NCBI GenBank assembly: GCA_039026955.1
Contig: JBCCLH010000025.1
Location: 1 to 64,000, forward strand
Reading direction: 5' to 3'
Length of the DNA stretch: 64,000 bases
From: Kordia sp039026955
GTDB lineage: Bacteria; Bacteroidota; Bacteroidia; Flavobacteriales; Flavobacteriaceae
A program made the position numbers and the translations under genes. Every line of letters starts with the position of its first letter. Positions within the stretch are counted from its first letter, which is position 1. The notes beneath the pieces are model-generated. The model saw only the letters and a program-made list of their open reading frames with translations, was not told the DNA's origin and did not search any database. Of this stretch, positions 35,201 to 45,400 are shown in pieces.

Positions 35201-35886
35201 ATAAAAGTATCCGTTGGCGCAAAATCCCTTTCTCCGTATTTGTATTTGTCTTGTTTTTTATAATCGTAAGGAATGTCTTTTTTGTAGAAATCGAGCATAT
35301 TGTAGACTAGCAAATCGTACAGACTAAAATTGTATTTCTGCGTGTTTACCTTTCCTCGAACGAGCGCCATATACTCTTCTACAGGAAGTTGTTGCAACGC
35401 TGTTTCTTGTTGTATGGAATGTTGAAAGCTTTTATGGATCTCGTTTACAAACGTTTTGGTGTCCCAAAGTCTAAAATCAGCAGGAATTGTATCGGAAGCA
35501 ACAGTGGTGCGTTGGCGAATTTTATACTGATACTTTTTAAAATATTGTGATAAAAATTCAGCATACACATTCTCCAAAATAGCCGTGGTTGGAAAGGATT
35601 GCTTGGCGATTTCACTTTGTAAATTTTGCAATACAACAACTTCTGAATCCTCTGTAATGAGTAGTGAAAACTTAGCACTGTACATCATGCTTTTTACAAT
35701 TTGTGCCGTATTTTGTTCCTTATTCGCATTTTTGTAAATACGCTTCACAATTTTAAAAGCAGCAGCAGGTTTTCCGTTGACTTCTAATTTTTCTACTTTT
35801 TTCCAGTTTTTATCGTAATTGTACTGTGCAATACCGAGTTGAAAACTAAAAAACAATAAGAGACTAAGTGTGTAAATATTTCTCAT
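29260..35886 (-). CDS. Alpha-2-macroglobulin family protein with inserted SusC-type plug module
   Basis: Giant exported protein of 2208 residues. The signal peptide is about 1-20 (ending GIAQ). The MG2 region starts near 582 with FTDRSIYRPGQTVYFKG. The alpha-2-macroglobulin core resumes near 1434 with ELKETAFFYPHLRTDAEGN, and the thioester motif is CAEQ with Cys1668, followed by the helical complement-like domain. Such proteins trap attacking proteases at the envelope. Between about 1204 and 1403 lies a CarboxypepD_reg-like domain (ITGHVLDETGMPLPGATI) and a TonB-dependent-receptor plug (VIRGRSSL, PLFVIDGVPVD, LKDASAKAIYGSRGAGGVIIISTK) with no beta barrel. A paralogue lies at 39440-45547. Confidence 0.94.
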   Translation of the reverse strand: MRNIYTLSLLLFFSFQLGIAQYNYDKNWKKVEKLEVNGKPAAAFKIVKRIYKNANKEQNTAQIVKSMMYSAKFSLLITEDSEVVVLQNLQSEIAKQSFPTTAILENVYAEFLSQYFKKYQYKIRQRTTVASDTIPADFRLWDTKTFVNEIHKSFQHSIQQETALQQLPVEEYMALVRGKVNTQKYNFSLYDLLVYNMLDFYKKDIPYDYKKQDKYKYGERDFAPTDTFMQRKFDSNQPENISRTNILQLFQKLEAAHQNNSEAYVDVVLQRLNFVRYKVDQQKRYTWYTEALEKLIAQYQNDPVEALIQYELAAFYFDISNPYSGRSLKDFSQLRIKAVDIMEKMIAKYPNSEGSIKCELLAKKITQKDISFKTEAYTVPNKPLLAQTTFKNIDTLFVKAYRVSHSFLEKVHYNKRDSVVGDFIKRKKEFIAKDYPLTITKDYYEHTTEISIPPLPKGRYLLTISNTATQVSEKDVLAYDITQKTNLSELITNFDTERMHTIVNRATGKPIHKATIKVFDSQKYIDQIARTDAYGNARIRKREGNRSVEKLILHDEDTLYTRRTSLGYNRVKDDEDRTWNARPFVFTDRSIYRPGQTVYFKGILVQERNDISAVVPNTYCKVVIESDYDDIKTLRLKTNEFGSFSGKVKLPKNIQTGEFTITIDEDDAYEGDDPFWDEVYNFDEGTARFLVEEYKRPRFEVLMNPLTKNISFNDSVTVTGKARALLGSAISDAKVKYTITREASLEYNSADVYDEEEDEKIIAEAITTTDAYGNFEIPFVTIRNEEIPLEDIYSYSYNIEIEVIDINGETQTAEKTVYVKRQRFHLYMINPFEKERSQPFKMTIEARDANNVPFHTNGFIKVYKLKSPERIFRKRPWRFPEMQLMSKAIFIQQFPHISYDEEEKARNQEKGAQVAEVAFDTETNAKHTLNTSTWETGEYTIESYAYDEKIQDTVYVSRNFTLTDVNDTYLADNKLFEYTTLNDDYKKDGFVKLKLSTALRDDDLNVFIHVYYKEQLLRTQLATIQEGSKVVKVPIDASLTDEITIRMSFIKFNTYYDKQFVFNLYEQNRQLTIETTTFRNKLEPGQKETWRFKITDIEKNGSMAEVLASMYDESLDQFNSHVWEPNFNYFSDYYRTPRTQSNYFETTKSLKFHTLNSFFRIPSFKNYIQFNWFGVSFHNVSNSNYRYLKNLKEKRKNQRKPFFSGTITGHVLDETGMPLPGATIAVKGSTRGTTSDFDGLFTINTDASDTLVFSYIGYKTQEINANGKNNINVLLEQGDELDEVVIVAYGGEVQSAKVAYSIATVEYQSVSDIPIASLEQVLQGAAAGVNVSTASGAAGDDGVIVIRGRSSLEGDVEPLFVIDGVPVDANAFKNLNQTNIVSFVVLKDASAKAIYGSRGAGGVIIISTKYGTTTETIDGMEVIVGITEDDLGTVETRKELKETAFFYPHLRTDAEGNVAVEFEAPESLTRWKFQLFAHQKDGMYGSIAKNAMTQKELMVVPNMPRFLREKDTIVISSKIVNLIGKETKGIASLQLLDAYTMESIDTKVHLGDKYKSFTVPSKGNTNLSWKLYIPKGYDAIQYKVVAKANNFTDGEESALPVLKNSILVTEAKPIWVKPGEEKEVTFSKLANDTSTSLEQHQLTLEYTSNPTWSAIQSLPYLMEYTYECAEQTFARLYANMLAAHILQSAPKVKEVFEAWKANGALISDLEKNPELKTLLISETPWARDAASETEKKQQLSTLFDPEAIKDMQQEMVIKLENLQKESGGFPWFAGGNENPYITLHLLQTYAHLVKLKVITDKNAGNLQDIMDDAYDYMDERFLIAYDQLLKTPNDEAYKNQIDYIYTRTMIPDAIEIPKNVKKAIDFYLETLQKDWILLSIKQKAMVALSLARMGKRKEAKKIMESLEESAVKSSESGMYWKALTARRYFSSNAVEVQALLIEAFAEITNDTKIVQELQLWLLQQKQYNRWATTKATTKAIYALLLNPQQFVSIKDNTKFTIGTEKISSKKLDETQKEAGTGYFKTSWKKDDITKDKATIRIQNNGKTTGYGAVYWQYFEALDKITKSENVPLQVSKALYLKEKNNNKETLVPIAEEELKIGDVITVRLIIENTKEVEFIHLKDMRAAGLEPINVLSEYKWQDGIGYYESTRDASTNFFFDRIPEGVFILEYELRVNNIGAFSNGITTIESMYAPELRSHTESVRIKVE

Positions 35887-36005
35887 GTAGACAGATGGTT
35901 AGATTTATGAAGCAAATAAAAATATACCGAACTAAAGTTACAATATAGGATTAGGGAATGCGCTATATGAGTTCGTAAACTTGCTGTTTTGAGGAAATTG
36001 TTCAT

Positions 36006-36036
36006 TTTGATTTGACTGCAAAATAGCATAGCTTTA
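36006..36036 (+). promoter_or_regulatory. Promoter of the DUF6624 gene
   Basis: TTTG at 36006-36009, 19 bp, then TAGCTTTA at 36029-36036: a Bacteroidetes promoter with A in place of the last G. The ATG follows 27 bp later. Confidence 0.5.
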
Positions 36037-36063
36037 ACAACAGAAACCGATACCATTGTTACC

Positions 36064-36729
36064 ATGAAATACATTCCAATCTTCTGCTTGCTAGTTGTTT
36101 CCTTCTGTTTTAGTCAAGAAGTCGCTCAAAAGAAAAGTATAACTACCGATTTAAAAGCTGTCATCGATACCATTTGGGAAACAGAACAAACGCCCATACG
36201 CATGCGAGATGCTGCCATGAAACGTTATGGACTGGAATCAAAGGAGTATAAAAATTATCACAAAATAGTCAAGCAAAATCATGCTGTCAACGAGCAAAAA
36301 GTTAAAGAAATTTTAAATACGTACGGCTGGCCTTCCCAAGATATGACTGGCGTGCGTGGCAATTGGACCTTGTGCAATGTGATACAACATTCCGATAATT
36401 CTGTTCGCATACATTATCTTCCATTAATGCGAAAAGCAGTGAAGGAAGGAAAATTAGAAGCGCGTTTTTTGGTACGAGCCGAAGATAGAATTGCCACTGA
36501 AAAAGGAGAATTACAGTTGTACGGCGGACAAATGAAATATTATCCCGAAACTAAAAGTTTCAATCTGTGGCCAGTGTACGATCCTGCCAATATAGACAAA
36601 AGAAGAGCCGCAATTGGATTGGAACCAATTGCCGTATTTCTAAAAAATCGTTTCAATTTTGAATGGAATTTAGAAGAACAGCTTAAACGTACAGAAGCAT
36701 TTTTAAAGGAACAAAAAAAGCAGGATTAA
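36064..36729 (+). CDS. DUF6624 family exported protein
   Basis: A 221-residue protein with a signal peptide (about 1-17, ending CFSQ). The conserved family landmarks are YGWPSQDMTGVRGNWTLCNVIQHSD, LPLMRKAVKEG, VRAEDRIATEKGELQLYGGQMKY and the C-terminal NIDKRRAAIGLEPIAVFLK. The family has no known function; it is frequent in exported proteins of Bacteroidota. It is convergent with the next gene, with a shared hairpin between them. Confidence 0.8.
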   Translation: MKYIPIFCLLVVSFCFSQEVAQKKSITTDLKAVIDTIWETEQTPIRMRDAAMKRYGLESKEYKNYHKIVKQNHAVNEQKVKEILNTYGWPSQDMTGVRGNWTLCNVIQHSDNSVRIHYLPLMRKAVKEGKLEARFLVRAEDRIATEKGELQLYGGQMKYYPETKSFNLWPVYDPANIDKRRAAIGLEPIAVFLKNRFNFEWNLEEQLKRTEAFLKEQKKQD

Positions 36730-36749
36730 TAAAGTGAAAGTCTGCTTTT
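36713..36749. terminator. Bidirectional hairpin between convergent genes
   Basis: AAAAGCAG (36716-36723) pairs with CTGCTTTT (36742-36749) around an 18-nt loop. On the minus strand a run of seven T follows, on the plus strand four T. It lies between the stop codons at 36729 and 36751 and overlaps the end of the DUF6624 frame. Confidence 0.55.
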
Positions 36750-36750
36750 A

Positions 36751-37440
36751 CTAACTTCGGATTGCTTTCTTGGTCTCCAACAGTTTTCCATCAGCAACGA
36801 TGCGAATTAAATACATTCCTCTAGACTGATTTGACAAATCAATTTGTGGATTTTTTGAAAGCTTTGTAAATGTATTTGTCTGTAGTAACTGACCGTTCAT
36901 ATTAAAAACTTCCAACGTAAGATCGGTATACTTATCGTTCAGTTGTAGCTGAAAAATTCCGTTTGCAGAAGGATTTGGAAAGAGTGAATTCAATCGTTGT
37001 TCACCTTGAATGCGTTTAAATTCAGAGGATTCATTTTTGCTGCTGATAGTAGGAGCTCCACAACTATTTGTATAAGAAAATAAAGTACATGCAATTCTAG
37101 ATTTTACACACGTACGTGAGTACGCAACAATCTCCACAGTATCCATAACTTCATGCGTAGTTTCGAGCATTACTGACATATTTTTTTGATCTGTTATTTG
37201 GATTTCTTTGGTTTCAAAGCCCAAATATGAAACTTCCAGCATGTCTTTTGGAGTGACATCAATTGTAAACTGTCCTTCATCATTCGTAATAACACCCTGC
37301 ATAGTATTTTTCACGATCACATTCGCGAAGGCAAGCGCATTTTTATCTTCATCATAAATGGTTCCTCTGAGTGTATATTTTTGCGCAAAGCAGGAAATGG
37401 AAATACTAAAAAATAATGCAAAAAGTAAAAATGGCTTCAT
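36751..37440 (-). CDS. CarboxypepD_reg-like protein with T9SS sorting domain
   Basis: A 229-residue exported protein. The signal peptide is about 1-19 (ending CFAQ). Residues 20-95 form a carboxypeptidase regulatory-like beta-sandwich (YTLRGTIYDEDKNALAFANVIVKNT, GVITNDEGQFTIDV, LEVSYLGFETKEI). A short Cys-rich linker (SRTCVKSRIACTLFSYTNSCGAP) follows, then a type A sorting domain from about 150 (LNSLFPNPSANGIFQLQL to ETKKAIRS). It may sit on the cell surface. The first domain is of the same type as the module inserted in the neighbouring macroglobulin. Confidence 0.88.
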   Translation of the reverse strand: MKPFLLFALFFSISISCFAQKYTLRGTIYDEDKNALAFANVIVKNTMQGVITNDEGQFTIDVTPKDMLEVSYLGFETKEIQITDQKNMSVMLETTHEVMDTVEIVAYSRTCVKSRIACTLFSYTNSCGAPTISSKNESSEFKRIQGEQRLNSLFPNPSANGIFQLQLNDKYTDLTLEVFNMNGQLLQTNTFTKLSKNPQIDLSNQSRGMYLIRIVADGKLLETKKAIRS

Positions 37441-37555
37441 AAGGTTTTGGTTTGATTACCCTTCAAAACTATTGTATCTTTTGGCTGTATAAAACAAATA
37501 TTGCGTGAACGCTCCTTTTCAATGAGTGAACTCGATTTGTATAAATATAATTTTC

Positions 37556-37935
37556 ATGAAACCTACGCTACATACAGAAACCACCACACTTTCCATAGTT
37601 TGGGAAGAATCATCTGGAATTATTCAACACATAAAAGAAAGTGAATCTTTAGAAGGAATCGCAACACATATTCAAGGCGAAGTATTTTTTATCAATACGA
37701 ATTAGACATTCCGTTTAATGGCGAACAACGCGAGGTTTTTGATATTGGTGATGTTGTGTATTGGCGATCGCAAACGGATCACACAAAGTTTGGAATTTTA
37801 TTCATGTACGGAAATACAACTTACGGTGACGGCACAAAACCAAGAACTTCGAGTCCTGGCATTAAAATTGGAAAAGTTGTCAATCATAAAGCTATTCAAC
37901 ACATTCAAACAGGTGAAAAAGTACGATTAGGTTAA
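37556..37935 (+). pseudogene. Cyclophilin-like protein gene with a frameshift
   Basis: The frame starts at the ATG 37556 (MKPTLHTETTTLSIVW) and hits a stop at 37703-37705. Adding one base to the run of six T at 37685-37690 joins it to a second frame that runs to the stop at 37933-37935 (YQYELDIPF, REVFDIGDVVYWRSQTD, FGILFMYG, SSPGIKIGKV). The joined product of about 126 residues looks like the TM1367-type cyclophilin-like family, which has the same GDxxYW core and SPxxxIG end. It is either a real frameshift in a homopolymer, a phase-variable gene or a sequencing error. Confidence 0.75.
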
Positions 37936-38052
37936 TGGATGAAAAGTAATAAAAGCTATCAATTCCAACTAAAACCGATCACAGTTGAAAGATTTTGCAG
38001 CAATTTTTAGACTTTATGCAAACATTATCAGTAATTTTTTAACTTAGACTCG

Positions 38053-39186
38053 ATGAAAAATTATATTGTACTCTTTCTGGGATGTATCGCTTTCGCGAAT
38101 GTATACGCGCAGGAATTTCCAAAACCAACCCTAGCTTCTCCTGAAGATACTTTCTATGCATATTTAGACAATGAACACATTTCCGATCCCACAAAATACA
38201 AAGGAAAGGTCAAAAAAGTAATACGAACTTTTAAACAATACAGGCAAGGAGTAGGACCAACGACTGTGGAAAAAGTGTTTATGTTTTTGGATGAAAAGAA
38301 AGTGCTGACTAAAACCGTAACGCGCTATTATGCGTTTGGCATTGAAGAATCTAAAGAAGTCATCAATCATCTAGAAACACCGAAAGCTGAAATCACACAA
38401 AAAGGCAATATTACTATAAAAACCATCAAAGAAGAACTTCCCGATTACGTTGATTACACGATTGAGCAAAAAGGAGACGATCATTATGTGTATACAAATG
38501 AGCTTTTGACTGCCTTTTACAATTATAATGACAGCATCGCGTACACCTATGATTCCCAAAAAAGACCTGTTTCAAAGCGTCATTTTATCAGTCTGTTGGC
38601 AGATGATTTTACGGAAGAAGAAGACGGCTCGTATACGCAATGGCGTTCTGCATTTGAAGATCGTTCTTTCGAAAAAATAATCTATCAAAACGAGTTGCCT
38701 GTACGAAAAATCATCTATGATAAATTTGGAGAAGTCATCGATATTTACAAAAAGAACTATAGCTATAACACAGATAAATTGTTGACCAAGTTTGAAACCG
38801 AATACAAACGCTATTTGTATGATAGTTATGATATTTCCACGCCAATTGATGAACAGGAATATGTAGAATTTCCAAGAGTTTTTATGAAAGACAGCTTGCA
38901 AATAGGAACCTTTCAATATTCTAAAACCAACAAAATTACAGCCTATCAAAGAACAAAAGGCGAAGAAAAAGAAATCTACACGATTACCTACGACAAAAAC
39001 GACCGAATGTATTTGGTAGAAGGAACGCTGACCTTCTACAGAAGAGGCAAACTAATCTCACTCGAAATTGAATACGAATATTTGTATGACGAAAAAGGAA
39101 ATCCAAAAATGATTAAATCGTATTTCTATCCTGATGGCGAAAAGGTGTTGGAGAGAGAGACTATTTTTGAGATTGAGTATGAGTGA
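38053..39186 (+). CDS. Exported hypothetical protein with YD-like repeats
   Basis: A 377-residue exported protein, signal peptide about 1-19 (ending VYAQ). The mature part is rich in Tyr, Lys and Glu, with short beta-strand units such as YTYDSQKRPVSK, KIIYDKFGEVID, NYSYNTDKLLTKFE and YEYLYDEKGNPKMIKSYFYPDG. These resemble the degenerate YD/RHS-like repeats of Bacteroidota surface proteins. No enzymatic motif is visible. A repeat region separates it from the convergent second macroglobulin gene. Confidence 0.8.
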   Translation: MKNYIVLFLGCIAFANVYAQEFPKPTLASPEDTFYAYLDNEHISDPTKYKGKVKKVIRTFKQYRQGVGPTTVEKVFMFLDEKKVLTKTVTRYYAFGIEESKEVINHLETPKAEITQKGNITIKTIKEELPDYVDYTIEQKGDDHYVYTNELLTAFYNYNDSIAYTYDSQKRPVSKRHFISLLADDFTEEEDGSYTQWRSAFEDRSFEKIIYQNELPVRKIIYDKFGEVIDIYKKNYSYNTDKLLTKFETEYKRYLYDSYDISTPIDEQEYVEFPRVFMKDSLQIGTFQYSKTNKITAYQRTKGEEKEIYTITYDKNDRMYLVEGTLTFYRRGKLISLEIEYEYLYDEKGNPKMIKSYFYPDGEKVLERETIFEIEYE

Positions 39187-39250
39187 AACGCAACTTTCAG
39201 ATGCCGAAGAGGCGCACTGAACGTTATAAGTTGAACTCATTTTAGATTTT

Positions 39251-39435
39251 GAACGTAGTGAAGCAATCTGTCTAAATCAAAGTAAGATTTGTCTTTGAAA
39301 GAAACAGATTGCCACAAGTTTTTTCAAAACTTTCGCAATGACGTATCTTACAAAAATGTCTAAAAGGAACAGTACAAATTAACGCATTGACGAATTAACA
39401 AACCCACGAATCAACAAAAAACAAATCCACAAAAA
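39251..39435. repeat. Intergenic repeats next to the second macroglobulin gene
   Basis: A CAATCTGTC...ACAGATTGCC...TTTCGCAATGACG palindromic element (39251-39343) is followed by degenerate words such as AACAAACCCACGAATC and AAACAAATCCAC (about 39375-39435). The latter resemble a decayed form of the 8-bp array behind the first macroglobulin gene and end within 5 bp of the stop codon at 39440. Confidence 0.6.
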
Positions 39436-39439
39436 AACA

Positions 39440-42400
39440 TCAATCCACCTTCACACGAACACCTTCACTATGACTACTAAACTCAGGCGCATACATACTT
39501 TGAATGGTTGAAATTCCATTGGAGAAATCACCTTTGTTGTTGACGCGTAAGTCGTATTCAAACACGAAAATTCCCTTTGGTAAATAGTCAAAGAAGAAAT
39601 TGGTACTTGCATCTTTGGTACTTTCGTAATAGCCCAAACCGTCTTGCCATTTGTATTGCGATAAAACATTTACAGGTTCAAAACCTGCCGCGCGCATGTC
39701 TTTCATATGGACGAATTCCATCGGTCTGTCGTTTCGAAGTTCAATGCGTACACGCACTAAATCGCCCAATTCTAGTTTGGTGTTTTCGTCAATTTCTGTG
39801 ATTACTTCGCCTGTGTTGTCATACGTACGTTTGAAGAGTTTTTTGCTCAATTTCAAGGAAGTTTCTGCGGTCGTGATTTTGTCTAAATCTTCAAAATATT
39901 GCCAGTACAATCCGCCCCAAGCGATGCCATTTCCTTTTTTTGTCAAGGTTACTTTTGCCATTTCCGGAGTGACTTCGTTGCCATTCCACGAAGTTTTAAA
40001 ATATCCTGTGCCAGCTTCTACTTTGACATTTTCCAGCGTTGCAGGTGAAATTTGTTCGTTGCCAACCGTCACATCTACCATATCGGTTACCGAAAGCCAA
40101 TCGCTTCCTTGTAATAAAAGCGCGTAGACAGCATCAGAAGTCGCTTTGGTCGTTGCCCAACGATTGGTTTGTTTGTGCTTCAACAGCCAAATCTTTAAAT
40201 TATCTACAGCAGTGATATCATTAGAAATTTCTGAAAAAGCTTCAATCATAAGCGCTTGCGTTTCAATTGGCGCTTGATACCAATACCAAGACGACGTATT
40301 CGCTTTCCAGTACATGCCCAATTCGTCACTAGTAATGCTATTTTCCTGCAACGAACGCAGAATTCCAGTCGCCGTTTTGCTGCGTTCCATACGATGTGTG
40401 ATCAACGCCATCAACCCTTTGGCATATAAGCTGCGATTCAACCAATACTCGTCGATTTGACCTAAGTAATACTCTCTAATTTGCTGCGCTTCTTCCGAAA
40501 GGGAAATCTCCCCAAAAAAGCTTCGCATATATAAATAATGCAATTGCGAATTCGACAAATGATCTTTGGATACATCTGCATCTTTATCATATTTGCGAAT
40601 GTCTTTGTATTCTTGAATGAACTCTTGATCTAAATACGTGATGGCATTCAAAATCATCTTTTTGGTGTCTTTATTTTCTTTGGAAGATACGCCCAACTTG
40701 TGTAAATGACCAAAACCAGCGATGATATGTTGTGTGATGAATCTACTTTCGCGTCCACCTGAAAACCAAGGAAATCCGCCAGAAGCATTTTGCATTTGCT
40801 GTAATTTTTTCAAGCTTCGTGTTTCTTCATTTTTCATGCGATTCAGATCGAATAATAAGGCGATTCGTTTTTTCTGTTCTGCTTCCGATTGTGCATCGCG
40901 AACCCAAGGTGTTTCTTGTAGAATGAGTGATTTTAATTCTTGATTCTTCTCTAAATTGCTCAACAACACATCCGACGATTTCCACTGATTAAACACTTGT
41001 TGAATGCGTGGATTGCTATTCGCGATGTGACTCGCCAAAGTATTCGCATAATAACGTGAAAAAGTCTGCTCCGAACATTCATACGGATATTCCATTAAAT
41101 ACGGCAACGCTTGCACAGCATACCACGCAGGATTGGACGTCATTTCCAAACTCAACTTGTGGTGCGTCAACGTAGTCGATTTTGAAGTAGCCAACTTATC
41201 TAGAGTAAACGTCTTCGTTTCGTTAGAGCGAATCCACATCGGCATGGTTTCCGTCACCAACATTCTGTTTGACAATACAGGCAAGGCATTTTGTTCGCCA
41301 TCGCTGAATTCACCTGCGCGTGCGGTAATCGTATATTGAACCGATTGCAATCCTTTCGGAACATATAAAGTCCACGAAACTTGCGTATTGCCTTTGGCAT
41401 CTACCGAAAATGCTTGTGTCGGTGTGCCCAAACGCGGAAACAAAGCAGGATTGATGTCATTCCCCGTAAATGGATCAACCAATTGCAAAGAAGCTTCTCC
41501 GCTGAGGTTTTTCTCAGAAAGATTTGAAATTTTAGTACTTACCACCACTTTATCACCTTCACGGAAAAAGCGTGGTGCATTGGGTAAAACCATCAATTCT
41601 TTTTGCGTGACCGTAGTTAATTCTTTGACTGCGGTATTCAATTCTTTAGTATGTGCTAGCAATTGCAATTTCCACTTGGTCAATGCTTCGGGCGCGGTGA
41701 AGGTAAACGACACATTGCCTTCGCTATCCGTTTGTAATTGTGGAAAGAAAAAAGCAGTTTCCTGTAAATTTTTTCTAGGTATGATTGTTTCTGCCTGCTG
41801 TCCAAATTTCTCAGCATACTTCGCTGAAGCTGCATCACCATCTCTATACTTCTCATCATCACTACCATTTCCATCACCTCTGTAGTAATTAAAGTCATTA
41901 CTTTCATCAGCAACAGCGATATTGCTTGCCACTAAACCTGCGCGATCGACTGATGCGGCTTCTGGAGCTGGTACTGCTAATTTGCGCTGTGCCATACTCG
42001 CAGATTCTAGTGCTACTTGTCTTTTAAACAGTGCTCTACGTGTGTTGTAGAATTGTAATCCAAACCAATCCAAACGATCAAAGGCTTGTGGCGTGTAGTT
42101 GGCTTTTGTTCTTTCAAAAAACGAATCGCCAAAACGTGTAATGTCAAAACTATTGCCATCACTGATGCTCACATAGGTGTAGTATGTGGGTTGGTATATT
42201 GGATTAAAAGTCCAACGGTGTTTTCTGAATTCATCTAATGAAGCATCATACATGCTTGAGAGTAATTCTGCGGAGACTTTTTCTCCTTTTGGACCTTTGA
42301 TTTTAAAACTCCATGTTTCTTCTTGTGCAGGCTTTAATTTGTCTCTAAAGGTTGTCGTTTCTATGGATAATTCTGCTGGAGGATATTTCACCACAACAGG

Positions 42401-45400
42401 AATTGCTTGTTGAATAAAACTGTTAAAAATTGTAGCAGTACAATGCACTCTAAATCCGCCTTCATCTTCTTTGGTTACAGGAATTCGGAGAATTTGTTTG
42501 CCATCTTTTAGGGATATGACATCCGATTTTACAATGCGCTTCTCTTTTTCAATATCTACCGTGACATTCAAGATATCTGTTCCGGAATTGATCGTAAGAA
42601 TTACTTCTTCGTTTGGCAGATAGGCTTCTTTGTCCGTGTATATATCCAACAGTTTATTGTCTGCCGTCACTTTATCTTTAGCATTCCACACATTAGTATA
42701 GGCAATATCTTTGATTTCAAAACCATTGGCATCTGTTGTGGTAACCTCAACTATATATTTGCCAGATTCCCAACGTTTGATTTTCCCTAAATTAAGTTCA
42801 GTAGCTTTTTCAGTATCGAATGATTCTTCAAATACATTTTTCCCTTTTTTCCACGATCTAAAATCTTGTTCTTCTTTTGAATATGCTTCATGCGGGAATA
42901 GCTTCTTAAATTCGACTTCAGAGATTGATTTATAATCTGGCACATTAAACGGTCGCTTGCGCAATACCCGATCTGGCGCTTGCAGTTTGTGAATGGTAAT
43001 TTTACCTTTTGTAGGCACTTTTTCACCGTTTAAGTTTTTTGTTATGATTTCTAGTTTGTGATCATTTTTTGTCGCATCAAGCTTGTTACTGATCAAAATT
43101 TTGGCTTCCAGACTGTGATATCCTACATGAATTACAGTGGTTACGCTGTGCGTTTCGCCATTGATGTCGGTAATATCAGCTGTTACTTCGTAATCAAAAA
43201 TAGGCAGTAATTCTTTATTGACACTCGCATCAGGAATGGCCGTAAAATCAATTTCGAAATTTCCAGAAGCATCTGTCGTTGTGTTGCCGCTGGTAATTTG
43301 TTGCGGAGAAGTATTTATATACGGACGTCTCCAAAATACCCATCGCGGAAAACGTGGTGTACGTTTTACAGAATAGGTCACTTTTGCATCCGAAATGGAA
43401 CTTCCTGCAAATGCTTTAGCATTTCCTTTTACTGTTACGGTATCATTCACGGCAACGGTTTCTGTGACTGGTAAAAACTCAGCAGCAAACTTTGGACGTT
43501 TGTATTCTTCTACAGAAAAGTTAACTCTTCCATAACCGTCATTATCTCTAGAGGCGTGAATGGAAAAATTCCCTGTTAAACCATTATTTGGAATGACAAA
43601 TTCACCTTTTATTGAACCGTATTCGTTCGTGGTAAATGAGTTTTCGCTTACTACTTGATAATTGGCATCGCGAAGTGTAAGCTGAATTTTTTCATTACTC
43701 ACCACTGTAGATTTTGAGCCTTCTCTACGCACTAGAATTCCTTTAAAATGCACGATTTGCGAAGGTCTGTAAATACTTCTATCGGTAAATAGAAATACTA
43801 TTTTTTTCGGTTCGTCGTCATCTTGATAATTGCGTTTGTAAAAGTTGAAATTATCAAAATATGCTGTATCATTTTCTCTGGTAACAACAATGTCAATATT
43901 TTGAAAACTCCTATTCATTTCGCCTAAAAGCGTAGCACTTCCAGTAGCATCTGTGGTAAGTGTGTGTCTTTGTTGTTTTCCACGATAGCCTAGTTGATAG
44001 GTAATATTTAGTTTTTGATTTACAATTGGTTTTCCATCATTTCTATTCGTTGCTTGGAAAATGTAGGATTTCGCCATTTTTTTATGCGTAATTGCGATAT
44101 TGGTCGCTTGGATCACCTCAGAAGCAGAAAAGTTTTGACTAAATTCTTCTTTGCCCGAAGCAGCAATCAAATACAAACCATTTTGTAATGGCGGAATGGC
44201 AATTTCAGTTGTGTGATAATGGTAATCTTGTTCTGTGGGTAAGGTGGCGTTCCATTGTTCACTCATAGGTAAGCTTTTAATGAAAGCAGTAAGTTTGTTT
44301 GGACCCAGTCTGTAATAGTCGTCCAATTGACTGTGCGTGATTTTGTAGATCGTAAAATACAACTTGTCTACATTTTTATAGCGAATGGACATTCTAGAAT
44401 ATTTTCCAATCGGAATCATATCTTCCGTGGTAACAGTAAAATCTTTTTCTAAAATATTGTTTTTGAGTACGCTGCATTTTTTAGCGGCTTCGCTGTCAGG
44501 AAATTTGTTAATTACTGCATTACAAAGTTCCACGGCTTTTTTGTATTCCCATTTGTGTTTTTCGGGTTGTTCTGCTTTGAATTGACTTCCTAGCTCTCTG
44601 TATATTTCAGCAGTTTCAGCATCGTACATTGCCGAATACGGATGTGAAGCGTGGGTTGTTTTTTCTTTCTGAAAGACTTCAATCAGTTGTTCTTTCGATT
44701 TGTTAAACGTAGCATTTTTTTGCACAAAATGTAAACGTTCAATATTCACAGCAATCAACGCTTTTGGCGATGTATCGTTCAGATGAAAACGAATTAGATT
44801 TTGATAAATTTCGAGTGCTTTGAATTGTAGCGATAACGGATCATCCGTAGTTAAAGTGAGTTCTGAAAATTGTTTCGCATCCGATAGATATTTTGCATCA
44901 TCAATCTTAAAAATTTTAGTAGGTTTTGTGATGCTATTTTCAGAGGTTTTGTAAAATTCCAACGCATTGTGCGCTAGAAAATTGTAAACCGTTGGGCGAA
45001 ATGCTTTAGAGCCTTTTTGTGTTTGAAGAATTTCATTAAATAGCGTTAGATTAATGTTTTGTAATTGTTCAACATTCGCTAGTGAAGCATCGAAATACTT
45101 ACTAATTTCAGCAAATAAAGTATCCAAATCCCAAGTTCTAAAATCATCGTCTACTTTTTTCTCGGTTTTGCTACGATCGTAAAATTTAAAAACATTTGCC
45201 CTGTAATATTGCCAATACAATTGCCCTAAAATACTTTCTAAAATATTTTTTGAAGGAAATGATTGTATTTCAATTTCTGCTTTCAATGCGTTGACAATCG
45301 CCAATTCCGCATCTTCTTCTAGGGCTAATTGATAGTTTGATTTGTGTAAAAATGCCTTGATGATTTGCGGATTGTTTTGATCCTTCTTGGCAATGGTATA

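Noticed and set aside
37718..37930. Open frame of 70 codons (MANNARFL...)
   Set aside because: It is in a different frame from both halves of the cyclophilin-like gene, whose family motifs lie in the other frames.
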